Positions 55,004-64,000 of a stretch of DNA of 64,000 nucleotides are shown one piece after another. A program made the translations under genes and the position numbers. Origin of the DNA: Cordylochernes scorpioides. Lineage: Eukaryota; Arthropoda; Arachnida; Pseudoscorpiones; Chernetidae. Position 1 is the first letter of the stretch, and the number at the start of each line of letters is the position of its first letter. The stretch lies in contig CP092879.1 of NCBI GenBank assembly GCA_030710605.1, positions 25,621,241 through 25,685,240 on the forward strand. Direction: 5' to 3'. Under the pieces are notes generated by a model, which had not been told where the DNA came from, did no database searches, and was given only the letters and a program-made list of their open reading frames with translations.

Positions 55004-55607
55004 AATATCATATATAGAACACAGAACCAATGGGAACATGCACTATATGCTACATGCTCTACATTTACATTGTGGCTTATTAATTAATTGACATAGAAGC
55101 ACAAGAGAGAATGAGAGAATGATCATATATATTTTAAATATTCATTCAAAGATAAGTATAAACCCTATAAAGTTAAGTGCCAGGAGAAAATGATTTTTTA
55201 TTAATCGACTACACGAGCTTTCGGGCAGTCACGCCCTTCAACTGGTAATGATACATGATGGCAATAGGCCTTAAATAGGATTCCGTTTTTAAAGAGATAT
55301 TTTTACATATGAGAAAAAGTAATATAGGACGGCTAAAAAAACAATTTAGTTGAAAGATATTTGCAAATCTTAGCTATTATATAATATATTTATGTAACTA
55401 TGCTAATCCTGTAATGCCGGTTGACAAATAAATGGTAGGTTTGTAATTGGCTAAAACATGTGACTATATAATGAAGAGAGACTGGTATTAGGATATCGAC
55501 TGTTCAACCTGCCATCAGCGGCCATATTGGAACTATACTGGGGGAGGGGGGGGGGGTTTAACGGTTATTCAAGTTACTACATATATCCTGATATTGTGCA
55601 GGTAAAT

Positions 55608-57437
55608 CTATATGTCGGTTAATGCTATTTTTGATATGGATACTATGGCTTCTATGATCAGTCTTTGGTATTTATTGGAGATGTTATTGTATAATGTGGT
55701 GGGTGAAGTTAAATCGAAAGAGTGGCCTGTGTCAAGAATATGGTTGTAGATGAGGGACCTGTTGTCTTTGTTATTGACGCACCTGCCATGCTCAGTCATC
55801 CTGATGGCCACGGACCTACCAGTCTCACTTATATAGGTTGCACTACAATCGTTGCATGAGACTGAGTAGACCGAGCCACCCGATGACTGAACACTGGCAG
55901 GTCTCGGCAATCGGGTAATTGGATGTCTAAGAATGGTGGCCAGGCTTCTATTGTTTGTATAGTAGGTGTTAATGCCATGAGGCTTAAGAAGGTGAGATAT
56001 TGCAGCGGATTGTGTTGAGTACGGTAAGATGCAGGTATTTCTATGAGGTAAATTGGGTTTCATATGGGCCGGGTTGTATTGATATTTATATATGAACTGG
56101 TGTGGATAATGGGAGAGGGCAAGTTGTTTCTTAATGTTAGCGAACTCTATTGATCTGAAAATGGGCAGGGAGCAATGTGTAACCAATCTCTTGGTAAGCG
56201 TTCTAACTGTATTAATTTTATGGGATAAGGGACAGAAAGACTTGAAATTGGTGTAGAAAGTTGGGTTATTGATTTTATGGTATACTGTTGTGTGGTAGTG
56301 TGATGGGGTACGGATGATCAGTATGTCCAGGAAAGGTATTACATTATTGGCTTCTGATTCAAAACTGAAGGAAATGTCTGGGTGGAAGGAGTTTAGAACA
56401 GATAAGATACTGTTCTCCTGTCCGGTTTCACATATACAGAGGATATCATCAATATATCTCCTCCATATGTGAATGCCCGGTGTGAATTGCTGTTGGATCC
56501 AGGTGTCAAGTGTAGACATGACTATCTCGGCCAAGAGTGACGATAACGGGCTGCCCATTGGTGAGCCTCTTATCTGTTTATAAAGTAAGTTATTAAAGGT
56601 AAAATCTGTAGTGTTTAAGCAAATGGAGATAAGCGCTACTATTATGGCAACTATGCCAGATTCCAATTGGGCGTCCTGCAGGAATTTTGTAAGCTGGGAA
56701 ATGATCAGTTGATGGGGAAGTGATAAATACATTGATTTTACATCGTAGGAAACCATGGTTGAGTTCTGAATAGGGGTAAGAGATTGGATAAATTGTATGA
56801 AGGCCGGGATGTCTGTTACGGAATAAGACTGTGGCCGGGTTTTGACAAGGGGTGTTAAGTAGGATGAAAGGTACTTGGAAAGTTTATATGCCGGGGAGAG
56901 GTGATATGCTATGATGGGGCGGAGGGGAACGGTTGGTTTATGGATTTTGGGTAGTCCGTAGATGTAGGGCGTATTGGCCATATCTGAAGTGAATGTGTGA
57001 TACTGCTCAGCTGTAATAGAGCCGGACCCTTTTAGGCGCAACAGCTTTAATCTGAAAGTTCTGGTGGAGGAGGTCAAATCTAGTCTGGTAATGGGCATGA
57101 AAGTTGTTTGGTCATTGAGGATGTCCATCATCTTGGTGATGTAATCATCCGTATCCAAGATGACGGTTTGGGATCCCTTATCTGATCTGGTAACTATAAT
57201 GTGTGGGTTCTGTCTAAGTGATCTGAGTGAGCGGTACTTACCAAGAGATAGGTTCAACTGGGGGGCTGGTTTACGTAGGACTTGGGTCACAGATTGCCGT
57301 ATGGTGTATTGGGTGGCGTGGGGAAGCGGGCTGATGGCGGGCTCAACCCCTGCGATGATCCTAGGTATATCTGCCCTGGTTGGAGGTCTGTATTTGAGGC
57401 CGTAGGATAGGATCTCCCTTTGGTTGGGAGATGGCAC
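55608..57437 (-). pseudogene. PLE-B inverted unit, RT and GIY-YIG
   Basis: This is 5'-truncated at the junction near 57449. The 609-codon frame shows TRSDKGSQTVILD, YIYGLPKIHKPTVPLRPIIA, VSYDVKSMYLSLP, GSPMGSPLSS and RRYIDDILCI. The nuclease motif reads SATYISETGRS, with Ser where the other copies have Gly (YIG), a change in the family-defining motif. A missing A in a short A run shifts the last residues, giving an early stop at 55608. Confidence 0.85.
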
Positions 57438-57449
57438 AAAGGTAGCACA

Positions 57450-58141
57450 ATTTCAAGTCTTTCTGTCCCTTATCCCATAAAATTAATACAGTTAGAACGC
57501 TTACCAAGAGATTGGTTACACATTGCTCCCTGCCCATTTTCAGATCAATAGAGTTCGCTAACATTAAGAAACAACTTGCCCTCTCCCAATATCCACACCA
57601 GTTCATATATAAATATCAATACAACCCGGCCCATATGAAACCCAATTTACCTCATAGAAATACCTGCATCTTACCGTACTCAACACAATCCGCTGCAATA
57701 TCTCACCTTCTTAAGCCTCATGGCATTAACACCTACTATACAAACAATAGAAGCCTGGCCACCATTCTTAGACATCCAATTACCCGATTGCCGAGACCTG
57801 CCAGTGTTCAGTCATCGGGTGGCTCGGTCTACTCAGTCTCATGCAACGATTGTAGTGCAACCTATATAGGTGAGACTGGTAGGTCCGTGGCCATCAGGAT
57901 GACTGAGCATGGCAGGTGCGTCAATAACAAAGACAACAGGTCCCTCATCTACAACCATATTCTTGACACAGGCCACTCTTTCGATTTAACTTCACCCACC
58001 ACATTATACAATAACATCTCCAATAAATACCAAAGACTGATCATAGAATCCATAGTATCCATATCAAAAAATAGCATTAACCGACATATAGATTTACCTG
58101 CACAATATCAGGATATATGTAGTAACTTGAATAACCGTTAA
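57450..58141 (+). pseudogene. PLE-B truncated middle unit, C-terminal RT fragment and GIY-YIG
   Basis: The sequence is picked up at the point matching 60320 of the full copy (FKSFCPLSHKINTVRT). It runs open from 57512 to the normal stop at 58141 with an intact VSCNDCSATYIGETGRS nuclease motif. No RT active site is present, so on its own it encodes only the thumb, linker and endonuclease. Its terminal repeat (58142-58573) directly precedes the full unit. Confidence 0.83.
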
Positions 58142-58573
58142 ACCCCCCCCCCTCTCCCAGTATAGTTCCAATATGGCCGCTGATGGCGGGTTGAACAGTC
58201 GATATCCTAATACTAGTCTCTCTTCATTATATAGTCACATGTTTTAGCCAATTACAAACCTACCATTTATTTGTCAACCGGCATTACAGGATTAGCATAG
58301 TTACATAAATATATTATATAATAGCTATGATTTGCAAATATCTTTTAACTAAATTGTTTTTTTAGCCCGTCCTATATTATTTTTCTCATATGTAAAAATA
58401 TCTCTTTAAAAACGGAATCCTATTTAAGGCCTATTGCCATCATGTATCATTACCAGTTGAAGGGCGTGACTGCCAGAAAGCTCGTGTAGTCGATTAATAA
58501 AAAATCATTTTCTCCTGGCACTTAACTTTATAGTTTTTATATTCCAAGGAGAAAGTTTCTATGTTTAAATAAG

Positions 58574-58608
58574 TTGATCCACCGCCTTCTCACGAAGCGT
58601 TAACTGTG
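58574..58608 (+). other. PLE-B full-unit leader
   Basis: This short stretch between the terminal repeat and the ORF is present only in front of the full copy. It reads GTTGATCCACCGCC then TTCTCACGAAGCG. Confidence 0.4.
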
Positions 58609-61011
58609 ATGGATTCTGATACCGAAGAAACCCATTCGTTCCTGCTCAATCTTCGACAATCCAATATCCTCAGCCCAGATAACTTCAAATACTTGGTTCT
58701 CATTAGAAGAAAGTCTCTCCAATTGACTAAATGGAGAACACACCTAAATTTCAACAAAATATGCGAAAGAGCACAATTCATCCCACCAGCGCTAAGAATT
58801 GGTGATCCGGTACGAAACGCATACTCGAAGAAAACTGTAGACAGAGCCCAGAAGCAATTACTGAATGCCAGAACACAGGGATGCTATTCGCAGATCAGGA
58901 AGCTCTCTAAGACCATCAAGAGCCTTATCGCCATAGTTTCCGCTGTTGTCCCCCAACCTGTTATGACTTCATTCCTGACTCTCACCACGGCAGATGTCAA
59001 GCGCCAAGAAGGCATTTGCAGAACCCGACACCTTTCTAAATTAATCCACTGGACCACCAAGTATGGCTTCCCTGCTGAATACTTACCCTGCAAACCCCAC
59101 GCTCCCACGTTCGTTAACCTAGCTACCTTTGTGCCATCTCCCAACCAAAGGGAGATCCTATCCTACGGCCTCAAATACAGACCTCCAACCAGGGCAGATA
59201 TACCTAGGATCATCGCAGGGGTTGAGCCCGCCATCAGCCCGCTTCCCCACGCCACCCAATACACCATACGGCAATATGTGACCCAAGTCCTACGTAAACC
59301 AGCCCCCCAGTTGAACCTATCTCTTGGTAAGTACCGCTCACTCAGATCACTTAGACAGAACCCACACATTATAGTTACCAGATCAGATAAGGGATCCCAA
59401 ACCGTCATCTTGGATACGGATGATTACATCACCAAGATGATGGACATCCTCAATGACCAAACAACTTTCATGCCCATTACCAGACTAGATTTGACCTCCT
59501 CCACCAGAACTTTCAGATTAAAGCTGTTGCGCCTAAAAAGGTCCGGCTCTATTACAGCTGAGCAGTATCACACATTCACTTCAGATATGGCCAATACGCC
59601 CTACATCTACGGACTACCCAAAATACATAAACCAACCATTCCCCTCCGCCCCATCATAGCATATCACCTCTCCCCGGCATACAAACTTTCCAAGTACCTT
59701 TCATCCTACTTAACACCCCTTGTCAAAACCCGGCCACAGTCTTATTCCGTAACAGACATCCCGGCCTTCATACAATTTATCCAATCTCTTACCCCTATTC
59801 AGAACTCAACCATGGTTTCCTACGATGTAAAATCAATGTATTTATCACTTCCCCATCAACTGATCATTTCCCAGCTTACAAAATTCCTGCAGGACGCCCA
59901 ATTGGAATCTGGCATAGTTGCCACAATAGTAGCGCTTACCTCCATTTGCTTAAACACTACAGATTTTACCTTTAATAGCTTACTTTATAAACAGATTAGA
60001 GGCTCACCAATGGGCAGCCCGTTATCGTCACCCTTGGCCGAGATAGTCATGTCTACACTTGACACCTGGATCCAACAGCAATTCACACCGGGCATTCACA
60101 TATGGAGGAGATATATTGATGATATCCTCTGTATATGTGAAACCGGACAGGAGAACAGTATCTTATCTGTTCTAAACTCCTTCCACCCAGACATTTCCTT
60201 CAGTTTTGAATCAGAAGCCAATAATGTAATACCTTTCCTGGACATACTGATCATCCGTACCCCATCACACTACCACACAACGGTATACCATAAAATCAAT
60301 AACCCAACTTTCTACACCAATTTCAAGTCTTTCTGTCCCTTATCCCATAAAATTAATACAGTTAGAACGCTTACCAAGAGATTGGTTACACATTGCTCCC
60401 TGCCCATTTTCAGATCAATAGAGTTCGCTAACATTAAGAAACAACTTGCCCTTTCCCAATATCCACACCAGTTCATATATAAATATCAATACAACCCGGC
60501 CCATATGAAACCCAATTTACCTCATAGAAATACCTGCATCTTACCGTACTCAACACAATCCGCTGCAATATCTCACCTTCTTAAGCCTCATGGCATTAAC
60601 ACCTACTATACAAACAATAGAAGCCTGGCCACCATTCTTAGACATCCAATTACCCGATTGCCGAGACCTGCCAGTGTTCAGTCATCGGGTGGCTCGGTCT
60701 ACTCAGTCTCATGCAACGATTGTAGTGCAACCTATATAGGTGAGACTGGTAGGTCCGTGGCCATCAGGATGACTGAGCATGGCAGGTGCGTCAATAACAA
60801 AGACAACAGGTCCCTCATCTACAACCATATTCTTGACACAGGCCACTCTTTCGATTTAACTTCACCCACCACATTATACAATAACATCTCCAATAAATAC
60901 CAAAGACTGATCATAGAAGCCATAGTATCCATATCAAAAAATAGCATTAACCGACATATAGATTTACCTGCACAATATCAGGATATATGTAGTAACTTGA
61001 ATAACCGTTAA
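58609..61011 (+). CDS. Penelope-like reverse transcriptase with GIY-YIG endonuclease, intact
   Basis: The 800-residue protein copies element RNA at a nicked target. The N-terminal part (1-230) is basic and family-specific. RT motifs in order: TRSDKGSQTVILD (about 257), YIYGLPKIHKP (about 335), VSYDVKSMYLSLP (about 403), RGSPMGSPLSSPLAE (about 464), the catalytic RRYIDDILCI (about 500) and VIPFLDILI (about 543). The linker CNDC is followed by the GIY-YIG nuclease VYSVSCNDCSATYIGETGRS (about 696-715). The C-terminus ends ICSNLNNR. I chose the ATG at 58609. The frame is uninterrupted, and the layout (RT then GIY-YIG) defines Penelope-like elements with endonuclease. It may be active. Confidence 0.92.
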   Translation: MDSDTEETHSFLLNLRQSNILSPDNFKYLVLIRRKSLQLTKWRTHLNFNKICERAQFIPPALRIGDPVRNAYSKKTVDRAQKQLLNARTQGCYSQIRKLSKTIKSLIAIVSAVVPQPVMTSFLTLTTADVKRQEGICRTRHLSKLIHWTTKYGFPAEYLPCKPHAPTFVNLATFVPSPNQREILSYGLKYRPPTRADIPRIIAGVEPAISPLPHATQYTIRQYVTQVLRKPAPQLNLSLGKYRSLRSLRQNPHIIVTRSDKGSQTVILDTDDYITKMMDILNDQTTFMPITRLDLTSSTRTFRLKLLRLKRSGSITAEQYHTFTSDMANTPYIYGLPKIHKPTIPLRPIIAYHLSPAYKLSKYLSSYLTPLVKTRPQSYSVTDIPAFIQFIQSLTPIQNSTMVSYDVKSMYLSLPHQLIISQLTKFLQDAQLESGIVATIVALTSICLNTTDFTFNSLLYKQIRGSPMGSPLSSPLAEIVMSTLDTWIQQQFTPGIHIWRRYIDDILCICETGQENSILSVLNSFHPDISFSFESEANNVIPFLDILIIRTPSHYHTTVYHKINNPTFYTNFKSFCPLSHKINTVRTLTKRLVTHCSLPIFRSIEFANIKKQLALSQYPHQFIYKYQYNPAHMKPNLPHRNTCILPYSTQSAAISHLLKPHGINTYYTNNRSLATILRHPITRLPRPASVQSSGGSVYSVSCNDCSATYIGETGRSVAIRMTEHGRCVNNKDNRSLIYNHILDTGHSFDLTSPTTLYNNISNKYQRLIIEAIVSISKNSINRHIDLPAQYQDICSNLNNR

Positions 61012-61437
61012 ACCCCCCCCCCTCCCCCAGTATAGTTCCAATATGGCCGCTGATGGCAGGTTGAACAGTCGATATCCTAATACCAGTCTCTCTTCATTAT
61101 ATAGTCACATGTTTTAGCCAATTACAAACCTACCATTTATTTGTCAACCGGCATTACAGGATTAGCATAGTTACATAAATATATTATATAATAGCTAAGA
61201 TTTGCAAATATCTTTCAACTAAATTGTTTTTTTAGCCGTCCTATATTATTTTTCTCATATGTAAAAATATCTCTTTAAAAACGGAATCCTATTTAAGGCC
61301 TATTGCCATCATGTATCATTACCAGTTGAAGGGCGTGACTGCCCGAAAGCTCGTGTAGTCGATTAATAAAAAATCATTTTCTCCTGGCACTTAACTTTAT
61401 AATATTTATATTCCAAGGAGAAAGTTTCTATGTTTAA
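61012..61437 (+). repeat. PLE-B terminal repeat (pLTR / 3' region)
   Basis: It starts with a C-rich run right after the stop and ends TTTCTATGTTTAA. The same block occurs at 58142-58573 and, inverted, at 55166-55607. Near its end, GGGC-GTGACT-GCCC followed by GAAAGCTC resembles hammerhead stem II, GAAA and a palindromic stem III (AGCT). The CTGATGA box, however, reads AGTTGAA. Confidence 0.75.
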
Positions 61438-61451
61438 ATAAGTATAAACCC

Positions 61452-62001
61452 CTTTCTTACAATAGCATATATTGTGAGAATATAAAACATTTGGACTATT
61501 TTACAGAATCAATAAAATTTAAATATATCTCTTAGTTTTTAATGATAATTTTAACGACTAATGCATACATGAAAAATTATTATGGTATCAAGTGATTACT
61601 TATATGAAATATGCACTTTTTTATTTTTCAATTATATTTATTCAGAGAGGGAGACAAAGAGAGCTTTCAATAAAGTGAAAGGTGGAAAGATCCTAGCATT
61701 TAGGTAGCAATTTGTAAAACTTTTATTATATAATTAATAATATATTATGTGAATATTTTATATTATAAAATAAAATTAATAAGCGCCATCTATCGGATAG
61801 TTGTAAAATATTTTATAAATCATCTCGAGAAGTAAAAAATGGCTGATATACTCAGATTATAATTTTTTCAGAATAGAAATTGCCATAAAATACTATAAAC
61901 AATATATGGTACTATGATATTCAAAGTGCTTGTTGAATTTCTGAGATATATTCCACCTTTTTTCCTGTAAATTGTCTCCAGGCGCTTGGAATCTTTGCGT
62001 T
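61452..62001. other. AT-rich non-coding region
   Basis: It contains a purine-rich stretch with AGAGAGGGAGAC near 61647 and a GCGCCATCTATCGGATAG block near 61781 that resembles part of the K family. There is no gene. Confidence 0.4.
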
Positions 62002-62338
62002 TGTGGCGACCGCACTTTGCTTCAGCGAAGTGGGACAAAGCTTCAAAACACATACGGGCAGAAGTTTGGCGAGCACGTGTTGGGAGAACACTTCACTACG
62101 CATGCGCGTGGGACGTCATCCAGAATGTTCTAGCGGCTGGCTTCTTCCGACACACTTGATCTGGCCACACTGCAGCGGTAAACATCTAGGGCTAAAACTC
62201 CAACGGACGTTATTTCAACCGTTGCTTATTTTCTCTTTATAATGTCTCTTGCTTTAAATAAATTAATTTTAATTATAATTTTATCAGCAGCCTTTCCACA
62301 AGCCACACCAACACAGCACATCAGCAACCATCACTACA
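62002..62338 (+). repeat. 5' LTR of the short element
   Basis: It starts TGTGGCGACCGCAC and ends CATCACTACA. It contains CTTTATAATG and TAAATAAATT stretches. The frame 62003-62242 is repeated in the other LTR and is not a gene. Confidence 0.82.
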
Positions 62339-62429
62339 AATTGGTGAGCCGGAGGTGATGCAAAAGTTACTTTAATCACACTTCTATATATTTTTTTATT
62401 TCATCCACGAAACTTTCAACAGCCCCAGA

Positions 62430-63705
62430 ATGCAAGACGCAACTACGGAACATCCGGAAGGGCCAACATCCACGGCACCCTCCCAAATATCAAGATTGGC
62501 TTTCCGTGCACCACCATTCTGGCCCAACAACGTTGAACTGTGGATAAGCCAGCTAGAAGCCGCTTTCGGTCTAGCCGGGATCTCCCGCGACGAAACTAAA
62601 TTCCAAGCAACGGTAACGAGCCTAGACCAGCCAACCCTTACTTACGTCGCGGACATCGTAACGGCCCCCCCCACCCTTCTTGCCCAAAGACATTCCATTG
62701 TGGCTCAACCAACTGGAAGCTGCCTTTAATTTTGCAAACATCGCCAGCGACGACGATTTCAAGTATAACACAATAATCGTTAATTTGGATGAACTGGCTC
62801 TCATCTGCGTCTTCGACATTGTAGAGAACCCACCAGTTTCAGGAAAATATGCGGCGCTCAAAGAACGACTTCTCCTGCGATTTGGCCGGTCACGCCAGGT
62901 AAGAACAACTCAAGTCTCAGAAACTAAGCCCATTGCTGATCAGAGACCCTCGATTATCCTGGTTGAATTGTCCAAACCACCTCCATCTCAGCACTGTGAT
63001 CCCTGTACTCCCACCTCCAATAGCCTCCAACACCTGGAGCAGACGGCTTTTCCCCGTGACATGAATGTCACAACAACTGCCCCGGTGACTACAGTCCATA
63101 ACGTTGAAGACACCAACTCAAGCGCCAACTTTCCTTCTCTCTCCAGCTCTCTGAGTGACTCTTCATCCCTGGACTCCTCATCGTTCTGCTCCAACCCTCC
63201 TTCAAACACCATCTCGTGCCCCCCTGAAACTGTTTTCTCCACCCCAGTGCACAGTGACAATCCCTTGCCCCAGCAGCCGCCGTCTCACGAAGAGGACTTG
63301 CCTCCATCCTGCGAGCAGAAACATCCACTCTTCCTAGAAGAAACCAATAACGTTGCTGCAACGACTCCTCTCCACTTGCAGCCCGCCCAAACTTCGGTAA
63401 CACAACCTCTCCAACCTCAAAACTCACTCCAACAGTCATCACCTCCCATTGAAGCAAGAGTCACTACTTCCCTAATACCAATAGCTCCTCGGTACTCACG
63501 GCGACTATCCCTATCGCTGAGCAATCCATCGTGTCCCTGCAACCTAACAAGATGGTCGCCACCCATTACATCCAGACAACATTTGAAAAGGACAGGTGCC
63601 TCCCTCAAGCCCCCAAGACCAGATCCCAACCCAACAAGGCACCCTACCAAGAGTTCCCTCTACGACTACATAGGATCTTTAAAGATCCTACTGGAGGGGG
63701 AGTAG
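62430..63705 (+). pseudogene. Gag-like region with two tandem modules, no pol
   Basis: The first module (62430-62729) contains FWPNNVELWISQLEAAFGLA then GISRDETKF, the capsid N-terminal pattern of Mag-like gypsy Gag. A second, diverged copy in another frame (from about 62680) reads DIPLWLNQLEAAFNFANIAS, then an NLDEL...FDIVENPP stretch and KYAALKERLLLRFG. A long Ser/Pro/Thr-rich segment follows (about residues 80-300 of the 341-codon frame), then YDYIGSLKILLEGE, ending exactly at the polypurine tract. No zinc knuckle is seen. The frame change between the modules means they are not one protein as read. It could be a chimeric or decayed Gag. Confidence 0.6.
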
Positions 63706-64000
63706 TGTGGCGACCGCACTTTGCTTCAGCGAAGTGGGACAAAGCTTCAAAACACATACGGGCAGAAGTTTGGCGAGCACGTGTTGGGAGAACACTTCAC
63801 TACGCATGCGCGTGGGACGTCATCCAGAATGTTCTAGCGGCTGGCTTCTTCCGACACACTTGATCTGGCCACACTGCAGCGGTAAACATCTAGGGCTAAA
63901 ACTCCAACGGACGTTATTTCAACCGTTGCTTATTTTCTCTTTATAATGTCTTGCTTTAACTAAATTAATTTTAATTATAATTTTATCAGCAGCCTTTCCA
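63706..64000 (+). repeat. 3' LTR of the short element, incomplete
   Basis: It follows the polypurine tract and repeats 62002 onward with a small indel near 63948. About 40 bp and any target duplication lie beyond the window. Confidence 0.82.

Larger units (their letters stand above)
55166..61437. mobile_element. Compound Penelope-like insertion (PLE-B), three units, one target duplication
   Basis: ATAAGTATAAACCC (14 bp) flanks the whole block at 55152-55165 and 61438-61451, so the array behaves as one insertion. Order: an inverted unit (55166 to about 57449), a 5'-truncated plus unit (about 57450-58573), and a full plus unit (to 61437). Each unit ends with the same terminal region, including GAAGGGCGTGACTGCC then GAAAGCTCGTGTAG. 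Tandem and inverted partial copies with 10-15-bp duplications are typical of Penelope-like elements. Confidence 0.88.
62002..64000 (+). mobile_element. Short non-autonomous LTR element, cut by the window end
   Basis: A 337-bp LTR (62002-62338) recurs at 63706-64000, where the window ends. Inside are a leader starting AATTGGTGAGCCGGAGG (the likely primer-binding region), one gag-like coding region and a polypurine tract GGAGGGGGAGTAG directly before the 3' LTR. No protease, RT or integrase fits in the 1.37 kb body, so it needs enzymes from another element. The internal size is that of a TRIM-like or gag-only derivative. Confidence 0.82.

Noticed and set aside
63089..63457. Minus-strand frames across the Ser/Pro-rich region
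   Set aside because: Low-complexity, C-rich plus-strand sequence opens several frames at once. None resembles a protein family.

Overview
The window is a eukaryotic repeat nest. It is AT-rich, has no bacterial-style gene packing, and contains no host protein-coding gene that I can support. The repertoire (mariner, Tc1-like, Helitron, Ty3/gypsy, jockey/R1-type LINEs, Penelope-like elements with GIY-YIG endonuclease, tRNA-derived SINEs) fits an animal, most likely an arthropod. I cannot name the species. Nearly all coding sequence belongs to transposable elements, most of them broken.

Layout. 1-1.4 kb: two inverted copies of one LTR; the second is a solo LTR with a 4-bp target duplication. 1.4-4.3 kb: AT-rich DNA with a hairpin-forming SINE-like repeat and a truncated LINE tail. 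4.35-5.65 kb: a dead mariner. 6.0-6.35 kb: a fold-back repeat. 6.6-14.4 kb: a complete but mutated gypsy element on the minus strand (Gypsy-1). 14.66-15.98 kb: a second mariner. 16-25 kb: decayed jockey-like LINE, LINE tails, a Tc1 fragment and several copies of a ribozyme-bearing fold-back family. 25.8-27.25 kb: two adjacent non-autonomous Helitrons. 27.99-31.40 kb: a 3.4-kb palindrome made of two 1.7-kb LTRs in opposite orientation joined at a primer-binding site. 32.8-38.2 kb: a LINE relic, a SINE, and a LINE with two intact ORFs. 38.9-40.1 kb: a tRNA-Gly gene and a tRNA-Gly pseudogene in a duplicated block split by a Helitron-like insert. 40.6-41.8 kb: a third mariner. 41.8-42.3 kb: a fold-back element with two hammerhead ribozymes in opposite orientation. 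42.4-53.7 kb: an inverted Penelope dimer into which a second gypsy element (Gypsy-2) is inserted. 53.9-55.0 kb: a LINE relic and a SINE. 55.17-61.44 kb: a compound Penelope insertion of one inverted, one truncated and one full copy inside a single 14-bp target duplication. 62.0 kb to the end: a short LTR element with gag-like modules but no pol.

How the parts relate. The R1-type LINE (33.5-38.2 kb) and the full Penelope copy (ORF 58609-61011) are the only elements with open catalytic ORFs, so they are the best candidates for recent activity. Gypsy-1 and Gypsy-2 are relatives with the same order (gag, protease, RT, RNase H, integrase). Both have pol in the +1 frame relative to gag, overlapping the gag stop. 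The most unusual signals are hammerhead ribozymes in fold-back repeats, the PBS-centred LTR palindrome, and the compound Penelope array.

All calls come from reading the sequence by eye. Similarities between copies are described, not measured.
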